Positions 1-9,659 of a stretch of 40,436 nt of DNA are shown one piece after another. Position 1 is the first letter of the stretch. Every line of letters starts with the position of its first letter. The notes below the pieces were generated by a model. The model searched no databases. It saw only the letters and a program-made list of their open reading frames with translations, and was not told the origin of the DNA. The DNA comes from Mortierella sp. BCC40632 (taxonomy: Eukaryota > Mortierellomycota > Mortierellomycetes > Mortierellales > Mortierellaceae): positions 1 through 40,436 of the forward strand of contig WAEK01000046.1 of assembly GCA_011634665.1 (NCBI GenBank). Reading direction: 5' to 3'. The translations under genes and the position numbers were made by a program.

Positions 1-1
1 A

Positions 2-187
2 ATAATAATTACAGGGATTCTAAGTTATTCACAATATATAGCTTGTAAATTCAGATTGGTATATATTTATTCAATGAGATTCATTCATTTTACAGACGTA
101 CTTTCATCTGATTTAGATAAAGATAAATTATATTTAGAACAATGGAAATCAACAAACATCCACCCTCAAAAAATAAGATTTGACTAG
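2..187 (+). CDS. 3' end of an unidentified reading frame, cut by the window edge
   Basis: An open frame runs from base 2 to a TAG at 185-187, with no start inside the window. The peptide is mixed polar and hydrophobic and ends in a charged stretch (DKDKLYLEQWKS, then NIHPQKIRFD). I do not recognise a family. It may be the tail of an intron-encoded protein, because a cob group I intron follows at about 492, or a chance opening in AT-rich DNA. About 300 bases after it carry no gene that I can see, apart from an AACACCCCC motif at 272-280 like the ones that follow several genes here. Confidence 0.25.
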   Translation: MIITGILSYSQYIACKFRLVYIYSMRFIHFTDVLSSDLDKDKLYLEQWKSTNIHPQKIRFD

Positions 188-491
188 TACACATACTAGA
201 TTCTATAATTTATAAATATTACTGATTAAATTTATTATACTACTATAGTTATAATTTTTAAAACAATTAATAACACCCCCATCATTTTAAAGCATTTTAT
301 CATAGTCCTATCCTAAATTTATATTCACAAAAAGCAATTTTTAATAGATAGAATTCCCGATATGGGATTTAAAAACACAGAGAACTACAAAATTTTAAAG
401 ATATTGCAATTTTTAATACATAATATTATTTGCAAGAACAGATTAACACAATGAGTTTTAAAAAATAGTATATTTTATTCCCCATACTAAA

Positions 492-761
492 ATTAGCCGC
501 TTAAAAATAGCAATATTTTAATGAGAATAGGGTGAATAAAAAGACATCCACAAAATTATAGTTGGCGGACACCCAAAAGCGAAGCGCATATCGGGTGTTT
601 TATGGGCATACGAACGTTCAACGACCAATTGGTGAGCCACACCAGAGCACAACCGGACACGAGTGCCCCACAACCAACATAAGTACCCCATTAACATAGT
701 TCCAAAACCCAGAAAAACTATTGGAAAGATAAAACCAAACACTTTATCGATAATATAATTG
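492..761 (+). ncRNA. group I intron (cob), no ORF
   Basis: The order of short conserved blocks is that of a group I catalytic core: AATAGGGTGAAT near 526, AAGCGAAGCGC near 577, CGTTCAACGACC near 613 and GGAAAGATAAAACC near 723, then TTATCGATAATA before the exon. The same blocks recur in the cob intron ending near 17013 and the cox2 intron 35118-35397, so this is one intron family. The last intron base is taken as G761, because the cob codons for SYKAPR start at 762. The upstream exon is not clearly readable, so the 5' boundary is approximate. A minus-strand open frame across it is only a shadow of the conserved RNA. Confidence 0.75.
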
Positions 762-847
762 TCTTACAAAGCACCTAGAATAATGTTATGGTCAATTGCA
801 ATAACAATATTCTTATTTTTTAATTATTACAGGATTCTCTAGGTTTC
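762..847 (+). CDS. cob: cytochrome b internal exon (SYKAPR...)
   Basis: Translation from 762 gives SYKAPRIMLWSIAITIF, the segment of cytochrome b that precedes the YVLPYGQMSFWG motif. It belongs to the membrane-embedded core subunit of respiratory complex III. The reading frame breaks at a run of six T near 815-820. With one T fewer it would continue FLIITGFS, which aligns with the usual LMMATAFMG. So either one base is extra or the exon is decaying. The next recognisable cob exon starts only at 6403. Exons for the cytochrome b N-terminus are not seen upstream in the window. Confidence 0.75.
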
Positions 848-1029
848 TGAAAACCAGCCTAAAATTTGTTAAATATAAGCATTCAAAGCGAACCTTTTCT
901 TCACAGACCAGTTTTTTGCGGCATCAACTATTGTTCCTATTAGTTCTCAAAAATATTCTTCAAATAAAGAAGATAATAAATTGTTATTGGTTAAATCATT
1001 ATAATATTAAACCCGAATTAATTTTATGA

Positions 1030-1560
1030 ATCTCTTTTAAAGATGAAATAAAAAGAAAACATAAAATTGAAAAAAAAAGCTGGTATTTATGGTATTTTTT
1101 AATATTAAAACAGGTGATTTTTATATAGGTAGTGCAATACAAAAAAGTTTTATAGTAGATTTTATAAAACATTTAATTAAAGGAATCCAAGCAGTAAATA
1201 CGTTTTTAATTTTGTAAATAAATATGGTATTGAAAATTTTTGTTTTTGTAATCTTAGAATTTTTTCCCTGAAGAAGTTACTAAAAAAAATAATAAAGAAC
1301 TTATGAGTTTAGAAACTAAGTATCTTAAAAAATTTTAACCCTTCATTTAATATTTTACTTGAGGCCGGAAACATCTTTTGGATTTTAAACATACTGAGGA
1401 GTCTAAAAAAGAAAAGAAAAAAACCCAGAACAGAGAAACTCCCCTGGGGTTTTTGGGGAGGAAACTAAAAAAAAGAATGAGTGAAGCTCATAAAGAAAAT
1501 TTTCCATTATCACTAAATATAAAAAAAAAAAAAAAAGATTCTACCGTTTTTAATTTTTAA
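1030..1560 (+). pseudogene. decayed GIY-YIG homing endonuclease
   Basis: Broken frames show KAGIYGIF near 1078-1100 and FYIGSAI near 1119-1140, the two signature strands of the GIY-YIG nuclease fold. Further on come the KHTEES and RMSEAHKEN repeats (1385-1495) typical of the NUMOD3 DNA-binding region. Several stops and frameshifts separate these blocks, so no nuclease can be made. It sits in the same cob intron as the next three HEGs. A degenerate GC hairpin insertion lies inside the NUMOD3 part at 1435-1466. Confidence 0.7.
1435..1466 (+). repeat. degenerate double-hairpin GC element
   Basis: GAAACT is repeated at 1435-1440 and 1461-1466, flanking CCCCTGGGG, then GTTTT, then TGGGGAG. This is a shortened version of the target / hairpin / inverted target / hairpin / target layout seen at 5459, 15788 and 20656. 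It sits in the same NUMOD3 position (an E-T codon pair). Confidence 0.6.
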
Positions 1561-1570
1561 ATATAATAAT

Positions 1571-2700
1571 AATTAATTACATAATCAATTTTTTATTAGA
1601 ATATATTTTATAATTTAATTTTAAACAAAATGGCTCAAGTCTCAAGTTTTAAATTATAAACTAAATGATCCTTTTAAATCTAATTTAAATATTTAATAAA
1701 TAAAGGATTGTCAAACATATAAAAAAATTATGAAACGATGGCTTTTTTCAACAAATGCTAAAAAATATAGGTATATTATATTTAATTTTTGCATTATTTT
1801 TTGGTTATATTTGGAACTGGATTTTTAATGTTTAATTCATTAGAATTTTTTTGCTTCTTTTCTTATCCTCTTTTATTTTGGTTCTATGATTTTTATTATC
1901 TATTTTCGACCTGTAGTGATTATAATATTAATAATTATATTTCTATGGTAGACTTTAGATATGCTGTATGTCTTCCAGTCAAATTTTATCCTAATGCAGA
2001 CACTGATAAAACTAAAATTTTAAATGATAATAATTCTCTCGCAGGAATTTATAAATGGACCCATGAATCAACGGGTAGAATTTATATTGGCTCATCTTTT
2101 AATTTATCAAAAACGATTTTTTTCAATATTATTCTAAATCTCATTTTTACAACGAAACAAAACTATGTTCATTTGTAATGCACTTTCTATTTATGGTTAT
2201 GGGCAATTTTCTATTACTATTCTTGGAGACAATAAAATATATTGAATTTATCAAAAAAAGAAGCACGAAAATTAATTCTGGAGCGGGAACAATATTATCT
2301 TGATACTTTTTTGCCCTCAGTTTAATATTAGTTTAACAGCAGGTAGTACGCTAGGTTATACCATTTATTAGAAACCAAAGAAGCAATTAGTAAAAAAAAT
2401 ATGAAAGGAGTAGCAAAAAATCTAAGGAACACAAAGATGCGATGAAAATTGCAAAATAAAGGTGAAAAGAATCCAAATTTTGGTAAGACTCATTGCTAGA
2501 ATAAAAAATAGGGGTTGCTTTTAGGGATATCCTATTTTTGTATATTCAAGTGATGGGTTAACATTAATTGATAGTTTTTATTCTTAGAAAAGTGGCTGAA
2601 TCTCTTAATTGTTCTTATAAAACAATTCTTAGATATGCCTCAAGTGAAAAAATTATTTAGAAACAAATGGATCTTATCTACATCTAAAAAGAGATAGTTC
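1571..2700 (+). pseudogene. GIY-YIG cassette A with cox1-like leader and N-terminus
   Basis: The cassette starts with AATTAATTACATAATC. It then has an AT-rich leader with ATTTAATAAATAAAGGATTG near 1690, and an ATG at 1730 opening MKRWLFSTNAK, the N-terminus of cytochrome oxidase subunit 1. After a frameshift the cox1-like part continues as GTGFLMFNSLEF (1810-1845). It leads into the HEG pre-domain YPNADTDKTKIL, GIYKWTH and IYIGSS (1990-2100), LILEREQYYLDT, NUMOD3 remnants and a NUMOD1-like tail ending RNKWILST near 2690. Several frameshifts make it non-functional. Three further copies of the leader (4836, 10824, 14637) show that the cassette is dispersed. Confidence 0.7.
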
Positions 2701-3102
2701 TGTCTTTTAGACATTTTACAAAAAGCAAAAATTTTATAGATAGGAGTATAAACATATATTATTTTTTTGCTTAAAGCATTAAACCCCCTGCCTCCCATTA
2801 TGGATCTTTGAGACTAAGTGGATTAAAACTTATTCTCCATCATATAATATTTTTTATTAGAATCTTGTAACCCTGAAACATTTTATAGATAAAATTATTA
2901 TACTCCTACGAGAGATAATATTATCTATTTTTATTATTAAAGTGGCTATGTCCGGAATAAATAGAAGCAGGCTATATCCGAAATAAATGATAAAATCTTT
3001 TTTTTGTAAAAACTTTTTATTATTTAGCATGTTAACAAATTTTATTATTACAAAGTTTCGAGTTTTTTCAATCATCTCGAATGTTTTCAACTAACAAGAT
3101 TT
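2701..3102 (+). other. non-coding stretch with near-tandem GGCTATGTCCG repeat
   Basis: No gene is seen. GGCTATGTCCG followed by AATAAAT (2943-2961) is repeated as GGCTATATCCG followed by AATAAAT (2969-2987). A similar string, ATTAAAGTG plus a GTCCG core, occurs before the LAGLIDADG relic at about 33745 and before the cox2 5'-like fragment at about 35580. This may therefore be a copied leader element. Confidence 0.4.
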
Positions 3103-4326
3103 ATGCAACTAGATTGGAATCTTGTAGTCTTGTTCCTTATGGATCTAATCTTTTCATCTAATGTTGGATATCCAAGATTCACGAGATTTGTAAGTGATCA
3201 AATTTTTTTTTTTACCCCCGCATATAAGAGGTGTTGTAATAGGACTAATTCTATCGGATGGTTGGGTATCTTTTTTCTAGCGCAGGAAATAAAAATGCAA
3301 GATTAGGGTTTTAAACAAACTTTTTTCCTGCTAATTTTGAGTATTTTTGGTATACTTCTAATTTATTATCTCATTATAATAAAAGTTTACCTAATTTAAC
3401 TTCTTCTGTTAAAGACGGGTAAGATCTTATGGTTTACAAATGCAAACTAGAGCTTTTACCTTGTTTTACTGAATATATAATAATATATTTTATGTGAATG
3501 GAATTAAGATTATTCCTGACTTTGAAATAATTTATAATTTAATAACTCCTGAAGTTTTAGCTCATTTGATAGCAGGGACTCTTCATCAAAAATCTGTAAT
3601 TTTATGTACGGACTCTTTTTCTATACCAGATGTAGTTAAATTGATTAATGTATTAATTATTAAGTATGATATAGAGTGTACTCTTCCTATGCATAAAAAA
3701 GTTAAACCAAGAATACGAATTAGAGCAAGATCAATGCCTAAATTAGTTTCTATTGTAGTTTTTTTACATATGCCATGTTCCATGCGCTATAAATTAGATT
3801 ATCTTAATTTCGTGTCTTCTTTTTTACTTAAGGTGGACACCCCCTATCTTCAATCTAATCTATATAAAAAAATATTATATTCAATTATATTAGAAGGTTC
3901 TGCTATGAAAGGCATAGTTGATACTAGGCTAATAGGGGTAGCCTCTCGCTTTGGTAATTCTTTTTGGTTATAAACATAAAGAAGAAAACAAAAAAAAAAA
4001 TGAAAGAAAATTATTCTGATGAACGAAGAAATAAAGTTGCTTTTTTTATCAATAAAAAATAAAACCTCTTTCAGATCATACTAAATATTTAATGAGAGAA
4101 AGAGTTTTTAAATATGAGTAATGAAACTAAAAAAAAAATTAGTGTAACATTATCAAAATCAGTTACTCTTTATAATTTAGATTCATCAATCTATACCTCA
4201 TTCCCAGGATTATACGAAATGGCTAAATATTTTAAATGCGATACTAGAACTATTAATAAGGCTATAGAGAATAACAAATTATTTAAGAAACAGTGGTATG
4301 TTAAATTTAATAACCCTTCTAAATAA
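3103..4326 (+). pseudogene. LAGLIDADG endonuclease relic with NUMOD1-like tail
   Basis: The frames concatenate into a LAGLIDADG HEG of the class with SSNVGYPRFTRFVSDQI (about 3155-3205), a first helix region around LILSDGWLGI (3237-3275), and VNGIKIIPDFEIIYNLITPE with LAHLIAG (3494-3570). A second part follows with LCTDSFSIPDVVKLINVL, PRIRIRARSMPKLVS and HMPCSMRYKL (3600-3800). The usual second motif is altered at LIAGTLHQKS. From 4114 a 70-aa frame resembles a NUMOD1 tail (VTLYNLDSSIYTSFPGLYEMAKYF), which is more usual on GIY-YIG HEGs. This looks like two HEG remnants joined. Several frameshifts make it non-functional. Confidence 0.7.
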
Positions 4327-4572
4327 TAATACCTTTAATATTATCTTAAATAAGGTAATAGTAATAAATCAATGTTAATATTAACAATTTGAATTTATTT
4401 ATATTTAATTATAGTCCTATTCGGAGTATTATGTAATTTTCACAAAAAAATTCTACAGTAGAATAGAATGTCCTGACAGGGATATTGGAGAGATTAACTT
4501 AACAATATTTTAAATACAAGATATATTGTTCTTTATTTTATTTCAGGAGATTAATTTTGGTAGTACTATAAC

Positions 4573-4606
4573 GCCCGGCAGACCCGCAGCAGTGGCGCGG
4601 GCCGGG
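4573..4606 (+). repeat. GC palindrome cluster
   Basis: CCCGGC and GCCGGG form an outer stem, with an inner CCCGC / GCGGG pair, in an otherwise AT-rich non-coding stretch. Such GC clusters are common in fungal mtDNA. Nothing else is recognised between 4327 and 4835. Confidence 0.6.
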
Positions 4607-4835
4607 AATTTATTTAATAGTCAATTTTATAATTTAATAATAAATATTTGTATGTATTATACAGTAAATACTTATAATTTTGCTTTTGTAGTTTTATCCT
4701 TCACTAGACTAGACTTAACTAGACGACTAGATTATTTTTTGAAAAGGTTACCTGAACCACAGGTACTGAGTAAAAATTATTATAAGATAATCAAAAAAGA
4801 TTATACCATTTTTTTTATTTTTAAACATAATAATA

Positions 4836-4987
4836 ATTAATTACATACTCAATATTTTTAGGATTCTTTTTAGCAAAGTAACTATACCTAGGCGGCTCAA
4901 TTCTACCTTTATAGTTTTTCTTAAAAATGACCCCTTAAAATATAAATTTAAATATTTAATAAATAAAGGATTATCTAAACTAAAAAA
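4836..4987 (+). promoter_or_regulatory. cox1-type leader of HEG cassette B
   Basis: It begins with AATTAATTACATACTC and contains ATTTAATAAATAAAGGATT near 4953, shared with the leaders at 1571, 10824 and 14637. In the other three copies the leader is followed by a cox1-like N-terminus; here it leads directly to the intact HEG at 4988. It may supply translation-initiation signals (inference). Confidence 0.55.
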
Positions 4988-5944
4988 ATGGACATTAACA
5001 AAAAAATATTTTTCACACCAGTAATTACATATAATAATGTAGATACTGACAAATCCAAAATTTTATCAGATAACAGAGGTAAAACAGGAATTTACCTGTG
5101 GGAACATTTGAAATCTGAAAAAATTTATGTAGGTTCTTCAATCGATTTAAAAAATCGTTTATTAAAGTATTATAATATAGACTATTTAAAGCGTAATAAA
5201 ACTATGTATATATGTAATGCCCTTTTAGAGCATGGATTTGGAGCGTTTTCCTTATTTATCCTTGAATATTTCGATATTTCGAATTTATCAAAGGATGAGG
5301 CAAAAAAACTAATTCTAGAACGGGAACAACATTACTTAGATTCATTACGACCTGAATATAATATACTTAATAAAGCAGGTTCTTCGTTAGGTTATAAACA
5401 TACTGAAGAATCATTAATAAAAATTAGTCAAACTCATTTAGGTAAAACAGTTTCTACAGAAACTCCCTCCGGGGGTTTCCGCCCCGAAAGGGCAGAAACT
5501 ATAAAAAAACTTAGTGAAATTATGTCAGGAGAAAATCATCCTTTCTTTGGTAAAACCCATTCCACTGAAACTAAGGAGAAAATGAGAGTTGCTAATTTAG
5601 GTAAAAAACATTCTGATAAGACTAAAGCTTTAATTAGTGAAGCCCTTAAAGGTAAGAATCATCCTAATAAAGGTAAAAGTCATTCAGCTGAAACTAAAGC
5701 TTTACTGAGTAATATTAATAAGGGTAAATTTATTTTACCTGAGACTAAAGCAAAATTAAGTGAAATATTTGGTACTACTATATATATATATTCTCCTGAT
5801 AAGATAACATTAATTAATAGTTTTTCTTCCGCTAGAAAAGCTGCTGAGGAATTTAATGTTTCTAAGGATACAATTTTAAGATATGCAAAAAATGGTAAAT
5901 TATTTAAAGAACAATGGATCTTATCTACATCTTTAATTAATTAA
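4988..5944 (+). CDS. intact GIY-YIG homing endonuclease with NUMOD3/NUMOD1 tail
   Basis: A 318-residue uninterrupted protein, the best-preserved GIY-YIG HEG of the window. It has a pre-domain YNNVDTDKSKIL (15-26), GIY at 34-36, YVG at 47-49, a conserved Arg at 57 and the LEREQHYL glutamate region at about 110-117. NUMOD3-type repeats (HTEES, FFGKTHSTETK, NKGKSHSAETK) cover about 135-250, and a NUMOD1-like helix-turn-helix tail (FSSARKAAEEFNVSKDTILRYA) covers about 275-300. Family knowledge predicts a site-specific endonuclease that spreads its own cassette. Residues about 159-170 are encoded by a 36-bp GC hairpin insertion that keeps the frame. It lies within the cob intron whose core is at 6085-6225. 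Confidence 0.9.
   Translation: MDINKKIFFTPVITYNNVDTDKSKILSDNRGKTGIYLWEHLKSEKIYVGSSIDLKNRLLKYYNIDYLKRNKTMYICNALLEHGFGAFSLFILEYFDISNLSKDEAKKLILEREQHYLDSLRPEYNILNKAGSSLGYKHTEESLIKISQTHLGKTVSTETPSGGFRPERAETIKKLSEIMSGENHPFFGKTHSTETKEKMRVANLGKKHSDKTKALISEALKGKNHPNKGKSHSAETKALLSNINKGKFILPETKAKLSEIFGTTIYIYSPDKITLINSFSSARKAAEEFNVSKDTILRYAKNGKLFKEQWILSTSLIN
5459..5499 (+). repeat. double-hairpin element, 41 bp, in frame in a HEG
   Basis: Layout: GAAAC, hairpin arm TCCCTCCGGGG, GTTTC, arm CGCCCCGAAAGGGCA, GAAAC. CAGAAACT is directly repeated at 5457-5464 and 5493-5500, so the net insertion is 36 bp and adds twelve codons without breaking the ORF. The same 41 bases occur in reverse orientation at 15788-15828. 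Confidence 0.85.
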
Positions 5945-6084
5945 CCAAAAAGTTAACTCAGAACCTGAAGGGATAGAAGGGGACTATCCAATATGATACG
6001 TCATATTTTAACACCCAACTTTTGTTTTTCGCTTATATCTTTTATTTAATATTGGAGAGTATCATCGATCTCTCTGGCGACATT

Positions 6085-6225
6085 AGTGAAAACGGTTAAA
6101 AATTAATCTTCTTTTTTAAGACCGTCGGTTATGTGAATAATCGCTACAGACTGGGTCACTAATGGGTGTCTGATTTAGTTAATTAATTTTAATCTAAAAA
6201 TGATGCTTAATGTACAGTCGGAATT
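6085..6225 (+). ncRNA. group I intron core (cob), type 2
   Basis: GTGAAAACGGTTAA, then AAGACCGTCGGTT, AATCGCTACAGACTGG and AATGTACAGTCGGAA occur in order. This is the conserved pairing and active-site framework of a group I intron. The same blocks recur at 7240-7350 and 16070-16205, always downstream of a HEG and before a cob exon. The intron should end just before 6403. The 400 bases between the HEG and the exon hold only this RNA. Confidence 0.75.
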
Positions 6226-6402
6226 TCCAAAAATTATAAAGTCTAATTGCTTTTTAAAAGACTATATATATTTTTCACAAGGCCTTAAATGATACTTATT
6301 AGAAAGAGTTAAAACTTGGGGATTAATAAGTTGATAAGGTACAGGTAAATTGAACTAGAAGAAAATATATAAAACTATATTTATGTTTAATTTAGGAAAT
6401 TG

Positions 6403-6439
6403 GTATGTACTTCCATACGGGCAAATGAGCTTCTGGGGT
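6403..6439 (+). CDS. cob: cytochrome b exon YVLPYGQMSFWG
   Basis: The codons read YVLPYGQMSFWG, the highly conserved cytochrome b segment that contributes to the quinol-oxidation (Qo) side of complex III. The exon ends at T6439, matching the group I rule of U before the splice site. The intron's LAGLIDADG frame continues straight from it (GKFCAQDDLSF...). The upstream boundary is uncertain by a few bases: the glycine codon before YVLP is probably split by the intron. Confidence 0.8.
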
Positions 6440-7146
6440 AAATTTTGTGCCCAAGATGACTTAAGTTTTTTAAATACAAATCCAAACAATTTAATTTATA
6501 GTTCAATTTTACCTTTTATAGCTCCAAAAACAAAATCAGCGAATAGAATAGGTCCTCATGACTATAAGGTCCTTTCTATTTTGATTGGATCTTTATTAGG
6601 AGATGCCCATGCTGAAAAACATGGGAACGGTACTAGATTTTGCTTTCAACAAGAGCATTTACACAATTCTTATTTATTATGGTTTCATAATTATTTATGA
6701 ATTAGGATATTGTAATAGTACAATACCTAAAATAACTTCAAGAATAGGTAAACAAGGTAAATTAAGATATATTTCTAGATTTAAAACTTACACTTTTTCA
6801 AGTTTTAATTGGATCCATGAATCTTTCTATAAAGATGGTATTAAAGTAATACCTAATAATTTAGATGAATACTTATCACCTTTAGCTTTAGCAGTCTGGA
6901 TCCAAGATGATGGAGGAAAAGTATCCTCAGGCTTAAAAAAATAGCTACAAATAGTTATTACTTTATGATGAAGTTAATATTTTAGCTAAAAATATTAAGA
7001 GATAAATATAACTTAAAAGTATCTATTATAAAAGCTGGGGCTTTTAAATCAATATAATCTATATATCTCTAAATCGTCAATGAAAGATTTAGCAGAAATT
7101 ATAAAAACCTCATCTTCATCCATCGATGTACTATAAATTAAATGGT
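6440..7146 (+). pseudogene. cob-intron LAGLIDADG endonuclease, frameshifted
   Basis: Read in frame from the cob exon, the protein has NRIGPHDYKVLSILIGSLLGD (6541-6605, first LAGLIDADG helix). It shifts frame near 6690 and continues with FKTYTFSSFNWIHESFYKDGIKVIP and LALAVWIQDDGGK (6780-6920, second motif). It then breaks again near 6940. Its closest relative in the window is the intact HEG at 13880-14589. It probably once acted as endonuclease or maturase of its own cob intron. Confidence 0.8.
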
Positions 7147-7239
7147 TATATTTAAAAATTAAGTCATAGTTTTATCATTAGTAATTTTGCAATATATGAA
7201 TAGAAAAAATTATGTTTGATATGATAAAAGCAATATCAA

Positions 7240-7477
7240 TGAAAACGGTTAAAGAACAAAGTTTAAGACCGTCGGTTGTTCATACAATCGCTACAGACTG
7301 GCTCATTGGTAGGTGCCTGAAATGGTGCTTAATGTACAGTCGGAATCTTTATAATATTTTAATTAATATTATCACAAGGCTATCTAACGGTATTTTTACC
7401 TACTTAGCGTTATACACTAGGTTAGCATAGTACAGGAATAAATTTGTTTTTTGGTTAAAAAATTTATTAAAGATTAG
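7240..7477 (+). ncRNA. group I intron core and 3' end (cob), type 2
   Basis: GAAAACGGTTAAAG, AAGACCGTCGGTTG, AATCGCTACAGACTGG and AATGTACAGTCGGAA lie in order. The intron closes at G7477 before the GCA codon of the next exon. The intron is 6440-7477, with the HEG in its 5' part. Confidence 0.8.
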
Positions 7478-7648
7478 GCAACTGTAATTACAAACTTAAT
7501 GTCAGCAATACCGTGGATTGGTAATGATTTCGTAGAGTTTCTATGGGGAGGTTTCAGCGTAGGTAATCCTACTTTAAACAGATTCTTTAGTTTACATTAT
7601 TTATTACCATTCATATTAGCAGCTTTAGTAGTAATGCATTTTATAGCT
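7478..7648 (+). CDS. cob: cytochrome b exon ATVITNL...MHFIA
   Basis: This clean exon of 57 codons reads [18 protein letters not shown], then the [19 protein letters not shown] segment with the second haem-ligand histidine region, then [16 protein letters not shown]. Tryptophans are TGG. It starts right after G7477 and ends at T7648. The residues expected next (LHEHGS) are found only at 13864, so the intervening intron is about 6.2 kb. Confidence 0.9.
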
Positions 7649-7947
7649 CAAGTGTAGGGCCTTTATATTAGTAATAATATAATTAGCATCAAGCTATATG
7701 CTGGAATTTTCTAAAGCCTTAAATACCAAAATGTTAAATATTTGGTAAATATAAAGTACCTATATCTTAAACATTCGGTAAAAATTTTAAGGATAATATA
7801 ATGAATAATCAGCAGGTAACCGGTTTAAATGTATATTTATATACTAACAGGAACCTCAGAGACTACACGCTTGATATCCTATATGGAATAGATAGGATGA
7901 TGATATAGTCCAGTTTAATTTTGAAAAAAATTATTAGTTACTGTTCA
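7649..7947 (+). ncRNA. group I intron core (cob), type 3
   Basis: Starting at the exon, CAAGTGTAGGGCC, AAGCTATATGCTGGAA, AATCAGCAGGTAACC, CCTCAGAGACTACACG and GATGATATAGTCCAG are arranged as a compact group I core. It is closely similar to the cox2 intron 34846-35090. By that comparison the original intron would end near 7947 (ACTG), with the following 5.9 kb added later. No cob exon is clearly readable at that point. Confidence 0.75.
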
Positions 7948-8180
7948 TAACTCAACCGTATTTTCTTGACGGCATACGACTTTCAAAGTTGTTAAAAAAA
8001 TTCAGCTTTTTCGGAAGTAGGTGTATTTAGAAATAGATTAATATAAAGAAGAAAAGAAAAAATAAAGATATTTAATATAAATATGTTACTATTAGAAAAT
8101 TTAATTTTAGTAATGACGATACCACAAGCTTCTCTTTATTTATCAACAATCTTAATTCACAGATGTGCTTTTCTTATATT

Positions 8181-8240
8181 ATTTATTTATAATTATTTGA
8201 CATTTTTATTTATTTATAATTATTTGACATTTTTATTTAT
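8181..8240 (+). repeat. 27-bp tandem repeat
   Basis: Two exact 27-bp units (8181-8207, 8208-8234) and the start of a third. The unit is a multiple of three, so it encodes FIYNYLTFL twice. Confidence 0.9.
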
Positions 8241-8492
8241 TCAATATAACGGAAGGTTCTATCAACTATCAATTTATCATCAAAGTATGTTATTATTAGC
8301 GAAAAAGAAAGTAATTTTTACAAAATTATTAATTAATATTCTACTCAGTATTTTAGGGTATTATTTTATCCACCTTCTTCTAGAATATATTTTTTAGTAT
8401 CTTTAGATTACGATTGTCTTTTATCTGTTCTTCCAGTAATTGTTTATTCAAATGCTGAGACTGACAAATCAAGAATTTTATCAGATAACAGA

Positions 8493-8534
8493 GTAAAAGC
8501 TCCCTGGGGTTTTTACCCCCGGGGGAGGTAAAGC
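8493..8534 (+). repeat. double-hairpin element in a GKAGIY motif
   Basis: GTAAAAGC, C/G arm, TTTTTAC, C/G arm, GGTAAAGC. It interrupts the K-A codons before GIY in the HEG and shifts its frame. The same target is used at 15009. Confidence 0.75.
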
Positions 8535-8815
8535 AGGAATATACCAGTGGACTCATGAATCTGGTAAGATGTATATAGGCTCTGCTGTTGATATATCAAG
8601 ACGAATGTCACTTTATTTTTTATAAAAATATTTAGATTGAAATAAAAAGTATATTTGTAACGCATTAAAAGATTATAAATACTCAACATTTAGTCTTTCA
8701 ATTTTTGAATATATTGATATTACGAATTTATAGAAAGAAGAAGCACGTAAACTGATTCTTGAACGAGAGCAATATTATTTTAATTTTTTTCACCTAAATA
8801 TAATCTACTAAAACA

Positions 8816-8827
8816 GCGCGCAGCCGG
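8816..8827 (+). repeat. GCGCGCAGCCGG mini-insert
   Basis: It sits where intact HEGs have the Ala-Gly-Ser codons GCAGGTTC. The same 10-12 bases recur at 15412, 20514, 29655, 30167 and 35951. Confidence 0.8.
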
Positions 8828-9405
8828 TTCTTTTTATTAGGTTATAAACATACGGAAGAAACTATACAAAAAATTGAGAAAACCAAAATCTGATGAACAG
8901 AAAGCAAATATGAGCGGTTCTAAAAATCATTTTTGGTAAAACTCATTCCGCTGAATCTAAAGCAAAGATTAGTTTTGGGATGGGTACATCAATTTTTGTT
9001 TATTCTCGTGATGGTTCACTTGTTAATACTTTTTGTTCAGCTAGAAAAGCGGCTCTACATTTTAATGTAAGCAGAACTACAATATTAACTTAAAAATGGG
9101 AAATTATTTAGAAACGAGTGGCTCTTATCCATATCTGATAAATTTCCCTACTTTGAATAACACTGTTTTCAAAGAAGTATAACAATAGTAATTATATTAT
9201 AATATATTATAGATTGCTCAGTTGAAATTAGAGTTATTTTATCTACTGTAATCCTTCTCAGGTTTGAGAAATATTAATATTAGAAACACGTTAATGATAT
9301 AGAAAATTATTCAAATCTTTTTAACACCCACCCCGTTGCTGAAGGCCTTGTCAACCGCCAAACTTTTCCATACTAGCATAAGTAATTCGGTAAAAAAAAG
9401 ATTGA

Positions 9406-9449
9406 GTAAAGCTCTTTCGGGGATTTTTCCCCCCCCGGGGAGGTAAAGC
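9406..9449 (+). repeat. double-hairpin element in a NUMOD3 scrap
   Basis: GTAAAGC at both ends, with a degenerate inverted copy (GATTTTTC) between two C/G arms. It lies in a short NUMOD3-like scrap (RLSKAL) in the otherwise unassigned stretch 9141-9659. That stretch also has an AACACCCACCCC motif at 9323. Confidence 0.7.
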
Positions 9450-9659
9450 TGAAAGAGAAAATTATGAACTTGATGACTACTTTTACGTCAAGTATTAGTA
9501 GGTAATATACGGGAGGGTATAAAAAAATATTTATGAAAAATAAACAGGCTAAGACCGATTATTAAGAATTAACAGGAATTGATTAAAAGATAAGTTTAAT
9601 ACAAATCATGTCTTAATTGACATGATCTAGAAAGTTCAAATCTAATGTTCAAGTTTAAT

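Larger units (their letters stand above)
8083..9140 (+). pseudogene. decayed GIY-YIG homing endonuclease
   Basis: A long hydrophobic N-terminal frame starting at 8083 contains a 27-bp tandem repeat. It leads to VIVYSNAETDKSRILSDN (8435-8490) and, after a GC element that breaks the frame, to AGIYQWTHESGKMYIGSAV (8533-8590). LILEREQYYF follows near 8750-8780, then NUMOD3 remnants (KTHSAESKAKIS) and a NUMOD1-like tail (FCSARKAALHFN, near 9030-9065). Premature stops and indels are scattered throughout. A second GC insertion (8816) disrupts the conserved AGS codons. Confidence 0.75.

Noticed and set aside
518..742. Two similar minus-strand frames (518-742 and 35122-35313) sharing GTRVR and VVERSY
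   Set aside because: They are antisense to the conserved core of the same group I intron family; the apparent protein similarity follows from RNA conservation.
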